Shown here piece by piece: positions 44,658 to 52,767 of a stretch of 64,000 nt of DNA; position 1 is the stretch's first letter; the number at the start of each line of letters is the position of its first letter. The stretch lies in assembly GCF_002257705.1 (NCBI RefSeq), contig NZ_LSLK01000117.1, forward strand, positions 23,403 through 87,402, read 5' to 3'. The translations under genes and the position numbers were made by a program. The notes beneath the pieces are model-generated. The model saw only the letters and a program-made list of their open reading frames with translations. It searched no databases and was not told where the DNA came from. The DNA comes from Sporomusa silvacetica DSM 10669 (lineage in GTDB: Bacteria; Bacillota; Negativicutes; Sporomusales; Sporomusaceae).

Positions 44658-45437
44658 ATGGCCGAAGCATTTTTGCAAACAGTTGAAAAGGCGCTGAAGG
44701 TACTTGAAACTATTGCTACTACTAATGAAGGTGAATTAGGGGTAAAGGATGTAAGTGAACGTCTGGGACTGGCTAGAAGTACTGCACATCGGATTTTATC
44801 GACGTTAGAAAAGCTAGAATATGTCGTGCAAAATCAGAAAACCGGAAAATATAAATCAGGGGTAAAGCTTATTCATATTGGAGCTAATATACTTATGAAT
44901 ATGAGTATGGTTAAAGAATGCAGACCTTATTTGGAGGAACTGAGTAATCTGACAGGCGAAACCAGCCATTTATCGATATATAACCACGGTGTCATTACAT
45001 TTGTGGATAAGGTGATTGGTAATAATCCTGCTAAAATCGCTTCAATAATTGGACAAAATCGACCTGCCTATGCTAGTGCATCGGGCAAAGTTTTATTATC
45101 TTTTCTCCCACAAGGACAGCTACAGAAGTTTTTGGAAAAGACTCAATTTCAGTCATTTACACCTCATTCCATTGCTAACAAAAAAGATTTGGAACAGTGT
45201 TTATTGAAAATTCGCACACAAGGTTATGGTGAAGATCAACAGGAAGCTGAAGAAGGTCTGGTATGTTATGCGGCTCCAGTACGTGCCAGAAATGGAGAGG
45301 TATTTGCTGCAATTAGTATTTCTGGACCACCGAGTCGATTTACCGAGAACAAAGATCAACTTATAAGCAAGTTAATAGAAACAGCAAGGAAAGCCTCCAT
45401 AGCATGTGGCTGGGTTGTTGATTTTAGCTGGAGATAG
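44658..45437 (+). CDS. IclR-family regulator of the catabolic cluster
   Basis: A 259-residue IclR regulator. The N-terminal winged HTH (TNEGELGVKDVSERLGLARSTAHRILSTLEKLEYV) precedes an effector-binding GAF-like domain with GETSHLSIYNHGVITFVDKV and SASGKVLLSFLP. IclR proteins sense small organic acids, often the pathway substrate. It lies directly downstream of the glcEFD-like genes on the same strand with its own leader. AGAGAGGAACC fits the ATG at 44658. It is the best candidate for pathway control, with the Lrp-type gene upstream as a second. Confidence 0.93.
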   Translation: MAEAFLQTVEKALKVLETIATTNEGELGVKDVSERLGLARSTAHRILSTLEKLEYVVQNQKTGKYKSGVKLIHIGANILMNMSMVKECRPYLEELSNLTGETSHLSIYNHGVITFVDKVIGNNPAKIASIIGQNRPAYASASGKVLLSFLPQGQLQKFLEKTQFQSFTPHSIANKKDLEQCLLKIRTQGYGEDQQEAEEGLVCYAAPVRARNGEVFAAISISGPPSRFTENKDQLISKLIETARKASIACGWVVDFSWR

Positions 45438-45478
45438 AATAGTGTAAAACGAAATGCATCCGTCTATTGCTGGACATT

Positions 45479-45664
45479 ATGCGGCAGCAGCAACAATATG
45501 ATTATGATGTAGAACGAGAAGACGGTAAAAAACATCCACTTAATCATTTAAATATATATTATACTGGTAAAAACACATTCAAGGTGGGACTCCCACAAGA
45601 AATAAATAATGGGCAAATTATAGATCTACTTAATCTAAATACAGAATGTAAGTTTTTAAAATAG
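45479..45664 (+). CDS. Small hypothetical protein or gene fragment
   Basis: A frame of up to 61 residues, QQQYDYDVEREDGKKHPLNH then LNIYYTGKNTFKVGLPQ and IIDLLNLNTECKFL. The strand/turn pattern looks like a folded C-terminal domain, but I do not recognise the family. No good ribosome site precedes it and it starts 42 bases after iclR, so it may be the tail of a lost gene. It is the last frame before the right end of element B. Confidence 0.4.
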   Translation: MRQQQQYDYDVEREDGKKHPLNHLNIYYTGKNTFKVGLPQEINNGQIIDLLNLNTECKFLK

Positions 45665-45700
45665 TCACACAGTGCGCAACTAACACTTTATATTGGTAAA

Positions 45701-45726
45701 AAAACTGCTTAGCCACTGCTTGTTTT
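45701..45726 (+). repeat. 26-bp direct repeat, right copy
   Basis: AAAACTGCTTAGCCACTGCT begins the partner of 1632-1657, with two mismatches over 26 bases. It lies about 170 bases before att2, near the right end of element B. Confidence 0.5.
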
Positions 45727-45894
45727 TTTATTAATGATGAAAAATGAGAAAAAATAAGCGCAAATAACATAAAACATGGTGTGAACTGAAGTGAAGTCTA
45801 AAAATAGTTAAATGCTTGTAAATCCTTAGTGTACAAGGGTTTGCTGGCAAAGTGAAATAAACTAAAAATAAGTGCGATGATGATGATTTTCGCC

Positions 45895-45980
45895 TTCCCA
45901 AGCCGTGGGTCGCGAGTTCGAATCTCGTTGCCCGCTCCAGTAAAATCAAGCCTTCCAGGCATTTGCCTGGAGGGCTTTTT
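45895..45980 (+). repeat. att site 2: tRNA-Gly 3' part plus terminator
   Basis: The first 72 bases are identical to 1541-1612: anticodon loop TTCCCAA, T-arm, acceptor, CCA and the start of the terminator. The remainder of the terminator differs in three positions but keeps the stem (CCTTCCAGGC / GCCTGGAGGG then TTTTTT). It marks the right end of element B and left end of element C. No 5' tRNA half is present upstream. Confidence 0.85.
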
Positions 45981-46369
45981 TGTAATCCAAGGACATCAAC
46001 GTAACCTTCTTTATACTGGTCTAAATGTGATATGTGTTACTCCCGGAATGATCTGCTGAATTATTACGACAAGAAAAAGGAAAAAACGGGCCTTACAACA
46101 ACTATGTAGGCGACAAAAACTAACTAACAAAAACTAATAAAAACCAAATAAAAACCTAACAGGAATCAAATGGAATTATTTTTTGTTATGTGTTATTTTG
46201 GTATTGAGGGTATTTGCGGGAATTGTTAGTCATTTTTTGTAACATCATCAGTCTAGATGCTAAATTTTTTGAAAGAAGGGGGGGTGGATTTACTATGAAA
46301 AAGTGCTTCTTGATCGAAAAAGGTCATTGAGATTAAGGCTTGTATTTATCTGAAATGAAGGAGAACTTT
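45981..46369. other. Leader of TonB-receptor gene with short A-rich repeats
   Basis: A 389-bp gap. Between about 46110 and 46165 several near-copies of AAAAACTAA / AAAAACCAA occur in tandem, an iteron-like pattern. It holds the promoter and possibly a metal-responsive operator for the receptor; I cannot identify a Fur box. Confidence 0.4.
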
Positions 46370-48340
46370 ATGAAAAAACAAGTTAGTGCAATAATAATGG
46401 CATTCGCCGTAATAAGTATTCCACTGACTGGATTAGCGGAACAAAGCGTAAAAGAAGAGAGTTATGACCTAACCGAGGTAGTAGTAAGCGCAAAAAAATA
46501 TAAACCAGAAACGATAGAAGAGACTGATCCGGCGTACAACTTGTTTGCTTTGCCGGAAAGCAGCAAAGCGACGACTCAGACTTTTACCCGGGAAAAGATT
46601 GAAGCCATGCACCCCAAGGATGTAACGGAAATTATTGAAAGCGGCTTGGGAATGTATCAATATCGTTGGGGCAATAGAGGCTTTTTTGGCGCAAAGAGTC
46701 GTGGCGGCGATAGCCTTGGTATTGTAGTTGACGGGGTCTATCTACCTCAGTCTGAAGCATCGCGAATTATGTATAGTTTTCCGGTTGCAATGATTGAATC
46801 GGTGACTATCGTCAGAGATGCTTCAGCATTAACATTGGGGCCCTTAGCTACTATTGGGGTAAAAGATACATCTATTGGTAGTGGGAGCCAGGGATTTATT
46901 ATGATCAAAACCCGCAAATCAACCTCGAAGGAAAATGAAGCAAAATTCAGTTATGGTTCTTTCAGTACAGAAAAAGTCAGTGTTTTTTCCGGCAATAAAA
47001 TAAACGACAATGCGTATTTTGATTTTGCTTATTCCAAAGATAGGACTAGTGGTCAAGCAGATCGGAACAATTATAGTAATTTTGATTCTTTTATGTTGAA
47101 AAGCGGCTATCAGGGCAAAGATTACATTTATGATATGTCTGTCTTATACATCAACGGATCTCGTGGAGCCTTTTTCGGTCTTAACGAAGATGGTTCGATA
47201 GCGACTAAAAAAGCAATCAACTATCCTTCTATGAATTCGCTACTGGTTACTTGGAATGCGGTCAAGGAATGGGACAAAAATCATATCACAGGCTTTAACA
47301 GTTCTTATGGTTCTGTATGTTCAAATATAATCACAGGTTCAACTCCACAGAGTGAAGATGAATATTTCAACCAATATAACCTGTTCCATACCATTAAAAC
47401 CGGTAGTAATACGTTGAGAATTGGCGGCCAAGCTATCTTGTGGCGTACGCCTACAGGTGTTGGCGGAAGTGCCTCGGGGAGTCGCAAAGAGGAGCTTTTT
47501 GGCTATTATGCGTATGATGAGAAACGTATCTCGGATCGCTGGACATTGGATGGAGGAGTGAGAGTTGACAATAAGCATGTAATTGAAGGTGCAAAGGCGA
47601 CGTTTGGAGTAGATGGCCCATTTTGGGAGAGTCCGGCAAAAAGTGTGGCTATCGGGTCAACTTATAAGATGAATTCTGTGTATAGTCTTTCTTCACGGAT
47701 TGCTTACACAAACCAACCGACGGACAGTGCGCTTACTTTGGTTGCCGGTAAAACAACACTTCCGGCGGAAGAAAGGAAAAAGTATGAAGTAGGCATTGAT
47801 GCCAAATTCAGCAGGAAATTGAATGCAGCGCTTACTGCGTTCTATTATGACATCCAAAACGGGAAATATGTATCCTCTACTACTGGCAGAGGAGATACGG
47901 CCATTAACTACTATGATGCGCACGATATGATAAGAAAAGGAATGGAGTTATCCTTTGAAGGACAACTGTCGAAAACATTGGGTTATCAATTGGGGTATTC
48001 TCATTTTGTTTCAAGTTATGAAGTTGATGACTATGGGAATCCGCACGATACATACACGCTTGGTCTTAATTACAAGAAAAATGAATTTGATGCAAATATA
48101 AATATCCGTCGTGTAAGCCGGTTTTATACAAGAGAAGGAACAGCTGCTCCTTACACATATCATGCTTTAGGCAAATATACGACGGCTGATTTTAATATTG
48201 GTAAAATGGTAGACAAAAATACGAAGGTGACATTATTTGTAAGGAATCTTACGGATCGTAAATATCCGCTCGGGTATGTCAGCGGCTATTTTTATGATGC
48301 AGGCAGGTCATATGGTGTTGAAGTTACTAAAAAGTTCTAG
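46370..48340 (+). CDS. TonB-dependent outer-membrane receptor
   Basis: A 656-residue TonB-dependent transporter. Signal peptide KKQVSAIIMAFAVISIPLTGLA, a TonB-box-like segment (DLTEVVVSAKK), plug domain at about 50-190 with AMHPKDVTEIIESGLGMYQYRWG and SLGIVVDGVYLP, then a 22-strand barrel ending in aromatic EVTKKF. It would import a metal chelate, cobamide or other large substrate. No TonB gene is nearby. AAGGAG precedes the ATG at 46370. Its presence in a Firmicute-like genome marks a Negativicute. It lies alone with two secreted proteins between two att copies. Confidence 0.93.
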   Translation: MKKQVSAIIMAFAVISIPLTGLAEQSVKEESYDLTEVVVSAKKYKPETIEETDPAYNLFALPESSKATTQTFTREKIEAMHPKDVTEIIESGLGMYQYRWGNRGFFGAKSRGGDSLGIVVDGVYLPQSEASRIMYSFPVAMIESVTIVRDASALTLGPLATIGVKDTSIGSGSQGFIMIKTRKSTSKENEAKFSYGSFSTEKVSVFSGNKINDNAYFDFAYSKDRTSGQADRNNYSNFDSFMLKSGYQGKDYIYDMSVLYINGSRGAFFGLNEDGSIATKKAINYPSMNSLLVTWNAVKEWDKNHITGFNSSYGSVCSNIITGSTPQSEDEYFNQYNLFHTIKTGSNTLRIGGQAILWRTPTGVGGSASGSRKEELFGYYAYDEKRISDRWTLDGGVRVDNKHVIEGAKATFGVDGPFWESPAKSVAIGSTYKMNSVYSLSSRIAYTNQPTDSALTLVAGKTTLPAEERKKYEVGIDAKFSRKLNAALTAFYYDIQNGKYVSSTTGRGDTAINYYDAHDMIRKGMELSFEGQLSKTLGYQLGYSHFVSSYEVDDYGNPHDTYTLGLNYKKNEFDANINIRRVSRFYTREGTAAPYTYHALGKYTTADFNIGKMVDKNTKVTLFVRNLTDRKYPLGYVSGYFYDAGRSYGVEVTKKF

Positions 48341-48524
48341 CCTGCTCCAGGAGGAAACGACAGGAGCGGCTTTTCCTGAATGACAGTGGCGCGTCAAAAA
48401 AATCTAGTTGTACTTACCGCAGAAAAAAGGGGGGAGGCCACCAAAAAATTTCGAATCCGAGGTCCATTTGTAAGCGATGCTGAAAATTATGGATCAATAG
48501 ATCCAAACAAGGGGGACACGAAAC

Positions 48525-49166
48525 GTGGTAAATCGAAAAAAAATAGGGGTACTTATTTTGAGTTGCATGTTTTTCTTAGGAGGGGCGTTAGTGCCTAACA
48601 TTAGTTTGGCATCGCCACCGGAGCTTCCAGCGGGAGGAAATGTAGCTGGGGCAACCGAGCAGTATTTAGCGGAAATATTGACTTTGGGTATTGACAAAAA
48701 AGAGGCTACTAAGTATTTGAAGCCTGGAATTGACCAGCATGAGCTGTTGATTGCCGGAATGATGGCCAAAGTAAGCGGAAAATCGTTCGTGGATGTACTT
48801 CAAATGAAAAATTTAGCGAATACTTGGCCAGATATTGAGCGGGCGCTGGGAATAACCAAGGAGCAGATGCGTGCTTTTCACCAAAATATAATGGCAGATC
48901 AGATGGAAGAGGATTTCGCAATTCCCAAGCAAACGGCGATTGATCTTCTTACACAAAAATATAATCCCCAGGATATTTTAGCGGCAAATGCGTTGGCAAC
49001 CTCAGCACATAAGACAATCGATGATGTGTTGGCAATGAGGAAAATCAATAATAAATGGAAAGATGTTGCGCAAACGTTGGGTGTTGATGTGAAGGTTTTG
49101 AATCTGCCAATGAAACCCGGCCGGGCATATTCTGGTCTTCTCAGCGCCCCTCCTAGCGGAAGGTAG
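48525..49166 (+). CDS. Secreted helical-repeat protein, copy 1
   Basis: A 213-residue protein with a signal peptide (GVLILSCMFFLGGALVPNISLA). The mature part holds two similar helical repeats: GKSFVDVLQMKNLANTWPDI then ALGI, and HKTIDDVLAMRKINNKWKDV then TLGV. AAGGGGGACACGAAAC precedes the GTG. Function is unknown. It is preceded by the receptor gene, and a close paralogue starts 814 bases later. The shared K.FxDVLxMKxxxNxWxDVxxxLG unit suggests binding by stacked repeats in the periplasm or at the surface. Confidence 0.75.
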   Translation: MVNRKKIGVLILSCMFFLGGALVPNISLASPPELPAGGNVAGATEQYLAEILTLGIDKKEATKYLKPGIDQHELLIAGMMAKVSGKSFVDVLQMKNLANTWPDIERALGITKEQMRAFHQNIMADQMEEDFAIPKQTAIDLLTQKYNPQDILAANALATSAHKTIDDVLAMRKINNKWKDVAQTLGVDVKVLNLPMKPGRAYSGLLSAPPSGR

Positions 49167-49338
49167 GATAGCGTGTTTTGTGGGATTTATTGTTCAGAAA
49201 GTAAGACAATGTTGTATAGGCAAAACTTGAATATCGGGTATAAAGAACGGTGAGAATTGGCCGATCAAAAATCCGAGCCGATTTATGAACATGTTGAAAA
49301 TTGTAGATCAATAAATCCCAAAAAGGGGGATATAAAAC

Positions 49339-49983
49339 GTGGTAAATCACAAAAAAATAGGGGTACTTATTTTGAGCTGTATGTTTTTGTTGGGAGAAGC
49401 GTTAGTGCCCTGCGTCAGCCTGGCATCGCCAACGGGATCATCGCCGGGAGAAAACGTAGCAGGGGCAACTGAGCAGCTTTTGGCAGAATTATTGACTTTG
49501 GGTATTGACAAAGAAGCGGCTACCAAGTACTTGAATCCTGGAATTGATCCACGTGAGCTGGGTCTTGCCGCAACGATGGCCAAGGTAAGCGGGAAATCGT
49601 TCGTGAATGTACTACAAATGAAAAATTTGGCTAATACCTGGACGGATGTCGAGCAGGCACTGGGAATAACCAAGGAGCAGTTGCATGCTTTTCACCTAAA
49701 TATGATGGCAGATCAGATGGAAGAGGATTTCGCCATTCCCAGGCAAACGGCGCTTGATCTTCTTACACAAAAATATAATCCCCAAGATATTTTAGCGGCA
49801 AATGTACTAGCAACTGCAGCGCATAAGACAATTGATGATGTGTTGGTAATGAAGAAAATCAATAATAAATGGAAAGATGTTGCGCAAACGTTGGGTGTTG
49901 ATGTGAAGGTTTTGAATCTGCCAATGAAACTAGGTCGGGCATATGTTGGCCCTCCTGCTCCTGGTACCCCTGTCGCAAGGTAG
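49339..49983 (+). CDS. Secreted helical-repeat protein, copy 2
   Basis: A 214-residue paralogue of the preceding protein with high identity through the signal peptide, the same two helical repeats and a slightly changed proline-rich tail. The upstream 50 bases also match (GATCAATA.ATCC, AAGGGGGA), so the duplicated unit includes the leader and RBS. AAGGGGGATATAAAAC precedes the GTG. Recent tandem duplication is the simplest reading. The two may form a heteromer or have split roles. Confidence 0.75.
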   Translation: MVNHKKIGVLILSCMFLLGEALVPCVSLASPTGSSPGENVAGATEQLLAELLTLGIDKEAATKYLNPGIDPRELGLAATMAKVSGKSFVNVLQMKNLANTWTDVEQALGITKEQLHAFHLNMMADQMEEDFAIPRQTALDLLTQKYNPQDILAANVLATAAHKTIDDVLVMKKINNKWKDVAQTLGVDVKVLNLPMKLGRAYVGPPAPGTPVAR

Positions 49984-50046
49984 GGTCACATTGATGGTTT
50001 TATAAACACATTCAATGCGTTGTGAAAACAAGTATTACTTTATGTG

Positions 50047-50149
50047 GCAGGAACGGTTGGAGAGCGATAATTTGCTTACGTTGGGAACCGTCCCTGCATC
50101 TTTTTTGACATAATCAATTTTGTAAAATGGGGATTATGTCAAAAAAGAT
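50047..50149. repeat. REP-like double palindrome
   Basis: GCAGGAACGGTT pairs with AACCGTCCCTGC (each with one bulge), then ATCTTTTTTGACATAATC pairs perfectly with GATTATGTCAAAAAAGAT (18 bp, 16-base loop). The AACCGTCCC...TTTTTTGACATAATC block resembles repetitive extragenic palindromes of clostridial and Negativicute genomes. It could be a terminator for the secreted-protein operon. Confidence 0.6.
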
Positions 50150-50315
50150 GAAAAGGTAGAAGGGCAGAGGAAGGCAAGAAGGAAGGCAATACATAATTAT
50201 AAGAGATAAAAAGATGTAGAATTCATGGACTAGTTAAACACATTCAAGTCAGAAAATCATTGAATTACTTGACATCATGGCACTGAATAGACAGCGTAAA
50301 ATTGCTGTCTTTGAA

Positions 50316-50368
50316 TTCCCAAGCCGTGGGTCGAGGGTTCGAATCCCTTTGCCCGCTCCAGTAAAATC
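50316..50368 (+). repeat. att site 3: variant tRNA-Gly 3' part
   Basis: Bases 50316-50360 match the tRNA part of the other two copies except the T-stem, GAGGG...CCCTT instead of GCGAG...CTCGT. The changes are compensatory, so this came from another tRNA-Gly allele. Identity ends at GTAAAATC after the CCA. It lies 120 bases from the prophage integrase end, and marks the junction of element C and the prophage. Confidence 0.8.
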
Positions 50369-50489
50369 GCGGGTTTTAGGCATATGGTGCTACCGGGACA
50401 GTGGTCAACATGGTGCAACGGTGGCGCAACGGGTGCAAAAATCAGCTTATCAAAAGACGGATTTCCTATTTAGGAAGCCCGTCTTTTTG

Positions 50490-50925
50490 TTATTCATCGT
50501 CAGGTTTCTCCGCTGGCGGTTTTTTCTTTTTATCCGGAAGATTATATATTTCTGCAATCTGTCCGGCTATTTCATCGTCTTTCCCTGGCATAGCATGTCC
50601 ATATAAATCTAACGTATGGGATGGCTTAGAATGTCCAAGTCTACGGCTAACGTCCATAAGAGGCATCCCTGCTGCTAAAAGTTTTGTTGCGTGCGTATGA
50701 CGTAATGCATGGAAGTTGTTTGGGGTTACACCTGCCTGGCGCAACAATTTGCGCCAAAATCGCTGCCAGTTTTGTGGATTAATCGGCGTTCCTTCGAGAG
50801 AAGTAAAAACGAGCAATTCGGTTGAAAAATCTTCACCGTACTTTTCTAATGCTCTCGCCTTGTGTTGCGCGAGCAGTGGGAGGTATTCGGGCGGCAGAGA
50901 TATTTTCTTTTGTGTTTGTCAAAAG
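50490..50925 (-). pseudogene. int: Prophage tyrosine integrase, C-terminal remnant
   Basis: About 145 C-terminal codons of a tyrosine recombinase. It retains NFHALRHTHATKLL (HxxR), RRLGHSKPS and TLDLYGHA (Tyr), but everything N-terminal to KISLPPEYLPLL is missing, with loss of the first catalytic Arg and the arm-binding domain. The break at about 50922-50930 joins directly to IS21 istA sequence. The gene reads toward att3. The prophage therefore has no working integrase in this window. Confidence 0.85.
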
Positions 50926-51536
50926 TCAGCTTGGAACAGATAGTGGTTGCGAAAGTGGATAAAGGCGTCTTGCTCGATCCGCTCTTTCCCTGTCAAGATA
51001 GTCTTAACTGCTACCTTCATGTTATCGTAGATGATGCGGTCAGGAACGCCGCCGAGTTGATGAAACGCTTCGATATGGCCTTCAAACAAAGCTTCCTGGC
51101 GGGAATGAGGAAACCCCATCAAAAAACTGATGCCGGAGAGAGCCAAGTGATAACAAAATAGCATGATTCGAGTTTGAATCCCACCCATAATGACATCAGC
51201 TTCACCCCAATCTACCTGAGCCGCTTCACCGGGTACAATAGAAAGCAAAAGAAACGTATCTTTCGGCTGCTGTTTCTTCGCCCGTACATAGTACCGTACA
51301 GTGCTTTCGCCACCAGTAAAGCCGTATTCATCCACTAGACGACGCCAGATTCGGTGAGTGGTATGGCGTTGTTTTGGTTTTACCTTTTTGTCAGCTTCGA
51401 GCCATGTATCAATAATGCCGCTAACTGGACCAATTACGGGTGCTGGTCTCGCTTTGGTTGCATGATACTTGCCTAGTTCTGTTACATCCGCAGCGTTCAC
51501 CAGCTTGGTCACTGTATTCCGTGACATATTTACCAT
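50919..51536 (-). pseudogene. istA: IS21-family transposase IstA fragment
   Basis: About 205 residues of an IstA-type transposase: SRNTVTKLVNAADVTELGKY, RRLVDEYGFTGGESTVRYYV and the DDE core starting with EAAQVDWGEADV (first Asp) and RIIYDNMKVAV (second Asp). It stops at LFQADF, where IstA would continue with CNP..GNEKG and the catalytic Glu. The N-terminal HTH is also lost. No istB follows. It is a scar of an IS21 insertion that deleted part of the integrase. Confidence 0.82.
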
Positions 51537-51545
51537 TTTGGCAAG

Positions 51546-51803
51546 GAAGCAGCGTCTACTATTTTACTAATACCAACCGAACTAAAGCTCTGCCTCTAAC
51601 CATAGAAAAATGGCGAGAACGTTTTAAAAATAAACCGATAATTTATCCTTGAGAACGTCAAGGAGTTTTTGAAAGCTAATGACCTGTCGATGGTGCGGGA
51701 GATTTATTTAATTCATTTGAGTAGCGGCAACAGTGACGCATATCGGTTTAAGCGTGAGATAGCCGAGCTTACTGGGAAGATGATTTTTGTAGCGGGGAAA
51801 TGA
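51546..51803 (+). pseudogene. Remnant coding stretch, unrecognised
   Basis: Two overlapping frames suggest a broken gene: TNRTKALPLTIEKWRERFKN in one and LENVKEFLKANDLSMVREIY then SDAYRFKREIAELTGKMIF in the next (51648-51803). They would join with a one-base shift. No start is seen. The second piece looks like the C-terminal tail of a small phage regulator. Weak. Confidence 0.35.
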
Positions 51804-51839
51804 GAACTAGGGGGCTATAACGCCCCCGCCGGAAAAGTG

Positions 51840-51941
51840 TTACTGCCAGGGAAAGGATACCAATTCAAAGTACGCGATAGCTACTAAACATATACCGACT
51901 ACAACGAATACAGTTTTTGCTATTGTTTCCAGTATTTCCAT
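51840..51941 (-). CDS. 33-residue membrane peptide
   Basis: MEILETIAKTVFVVVGICLV begins a 33-residue peptide with one hydrophobic segment (about residues 10-27). GGAGG lies 8 bases before the ATG. A GGGGGC-GTTATA-GCCCCC hairpin follows the stop. RBS, hydrophobic core and terminator support a real gene. Such peptides in prophages may be toxin-like or superinfection proteins; none is shown. Confidence 0.6.
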   Translation of the reverse strand: MEILETIAKTVFVVVGICLVAIAYFELVSFPWQ

Positions 51942-52023
51942 AGCATACGCCTCCTTTGGTAGATAGACTTTTCCAGTGTTAGTATGTGCGGGACTGAATT
52001 ATTTATGTGGGGTGAAGATAAAT

Positions 52024-52767
52024 ATGTTGGAAAACAGCATTAAGGATGTTATTGGTAAAAAATTAGAGGATGGCACAATTGAAAAGCTGGTTGCTGAACA
52101 ACTAGAAAAAGGCGTATTGAACGCATTGGATAGCTTGTTTAGATCATACGGCGATGTAACAAAGGTAATTGAAGATAAAATTAAATCCGTCATGGTTCCA
52201 TACCTTGAAGAATATGACTACTCGGAATACATTGTTAAACTAGACAGCGTTTTATTGGACGTATTGAAAAATTGCGCTCTAGACAACAAAAAAATGCTTA
52301 CTAACTCCAAAGAATTAATGTTGCCGGAAGATCGAAAAACAATTAAAGCGTCTGAGTTGTTTGATATTTGGTGCAAGTATGTAGCTAAAGAAGTGGATAC
52401 TACTGATTTGGAAATTGATTATGATGACGGACCAACCTATGAACCTGTAACCGTAAGGCTTGATGTTGATTACAACAATGAAAGAAGTTGGAGTTTGTTT
52501 GAACATGCAAACTTAATTCTTGAATGTGAGCATGACGAAGAAATGAATTTTGCAATTCCGATTAGTCATTACAAAAATGATAAGAAAGAAAATCAATGGA
52601 GTATTAGCTCTGACCAAGTAAAAGATATTAGTTCACTTAGACATATAAATGATTTTAGAATACTGCTAATGCGCTTAGACCAAGCAGGAACAAAACTGAT
52701 TATGGATACTGACAGCGAATGTGACGATATTACGCCGGAGAAAGAACCAGAGGCGACATATGAGTAA
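52024..52767 (+). CDS. Hypothetical phage protein
   Basis: A 247-residue soluble protein, MLENSIKDVIGKKLEDGTIE at the start, with helical N-terminal 120 residues and an acidic beta-rich C-terminal part. I do not recognise the family. GGGGTGAAG precedes the ATG at 52024; an upstream in-frame ATG at 51976 has no site. It heads the early operon of the prophage and overlaps the next gene by 8 bases. Confidence 0.7.
   Translation: MLENSIKDVIGKKLEDGTIEKLVAEQLEKGVLNALDSLFRSYGDVTKVIEDKIKSVMVPYLEEYDYSEYIVKLDSVLLDVLKNCALDNKKMLTNSKELMLPEDRKTIKASELFDIWCKYVAKEVDTTDLEIDYDDGPTYEPVTVRLDVDYNNERSWSLFEHANLILECEHDEEMNFAIPISHYKNDKKENQWSISSDQVKDISSLRHINDFRILLMRLDQAGTKLIMDTDSECDDITPEKEPEATYE

Noticed and set aside
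48380..48598. 72-codon frame across the leader of the secreted protein
   Set aside because: It overlaps the RBS and signal-peptide region in another frame and is shared only because the leader is duplicated at 49257.
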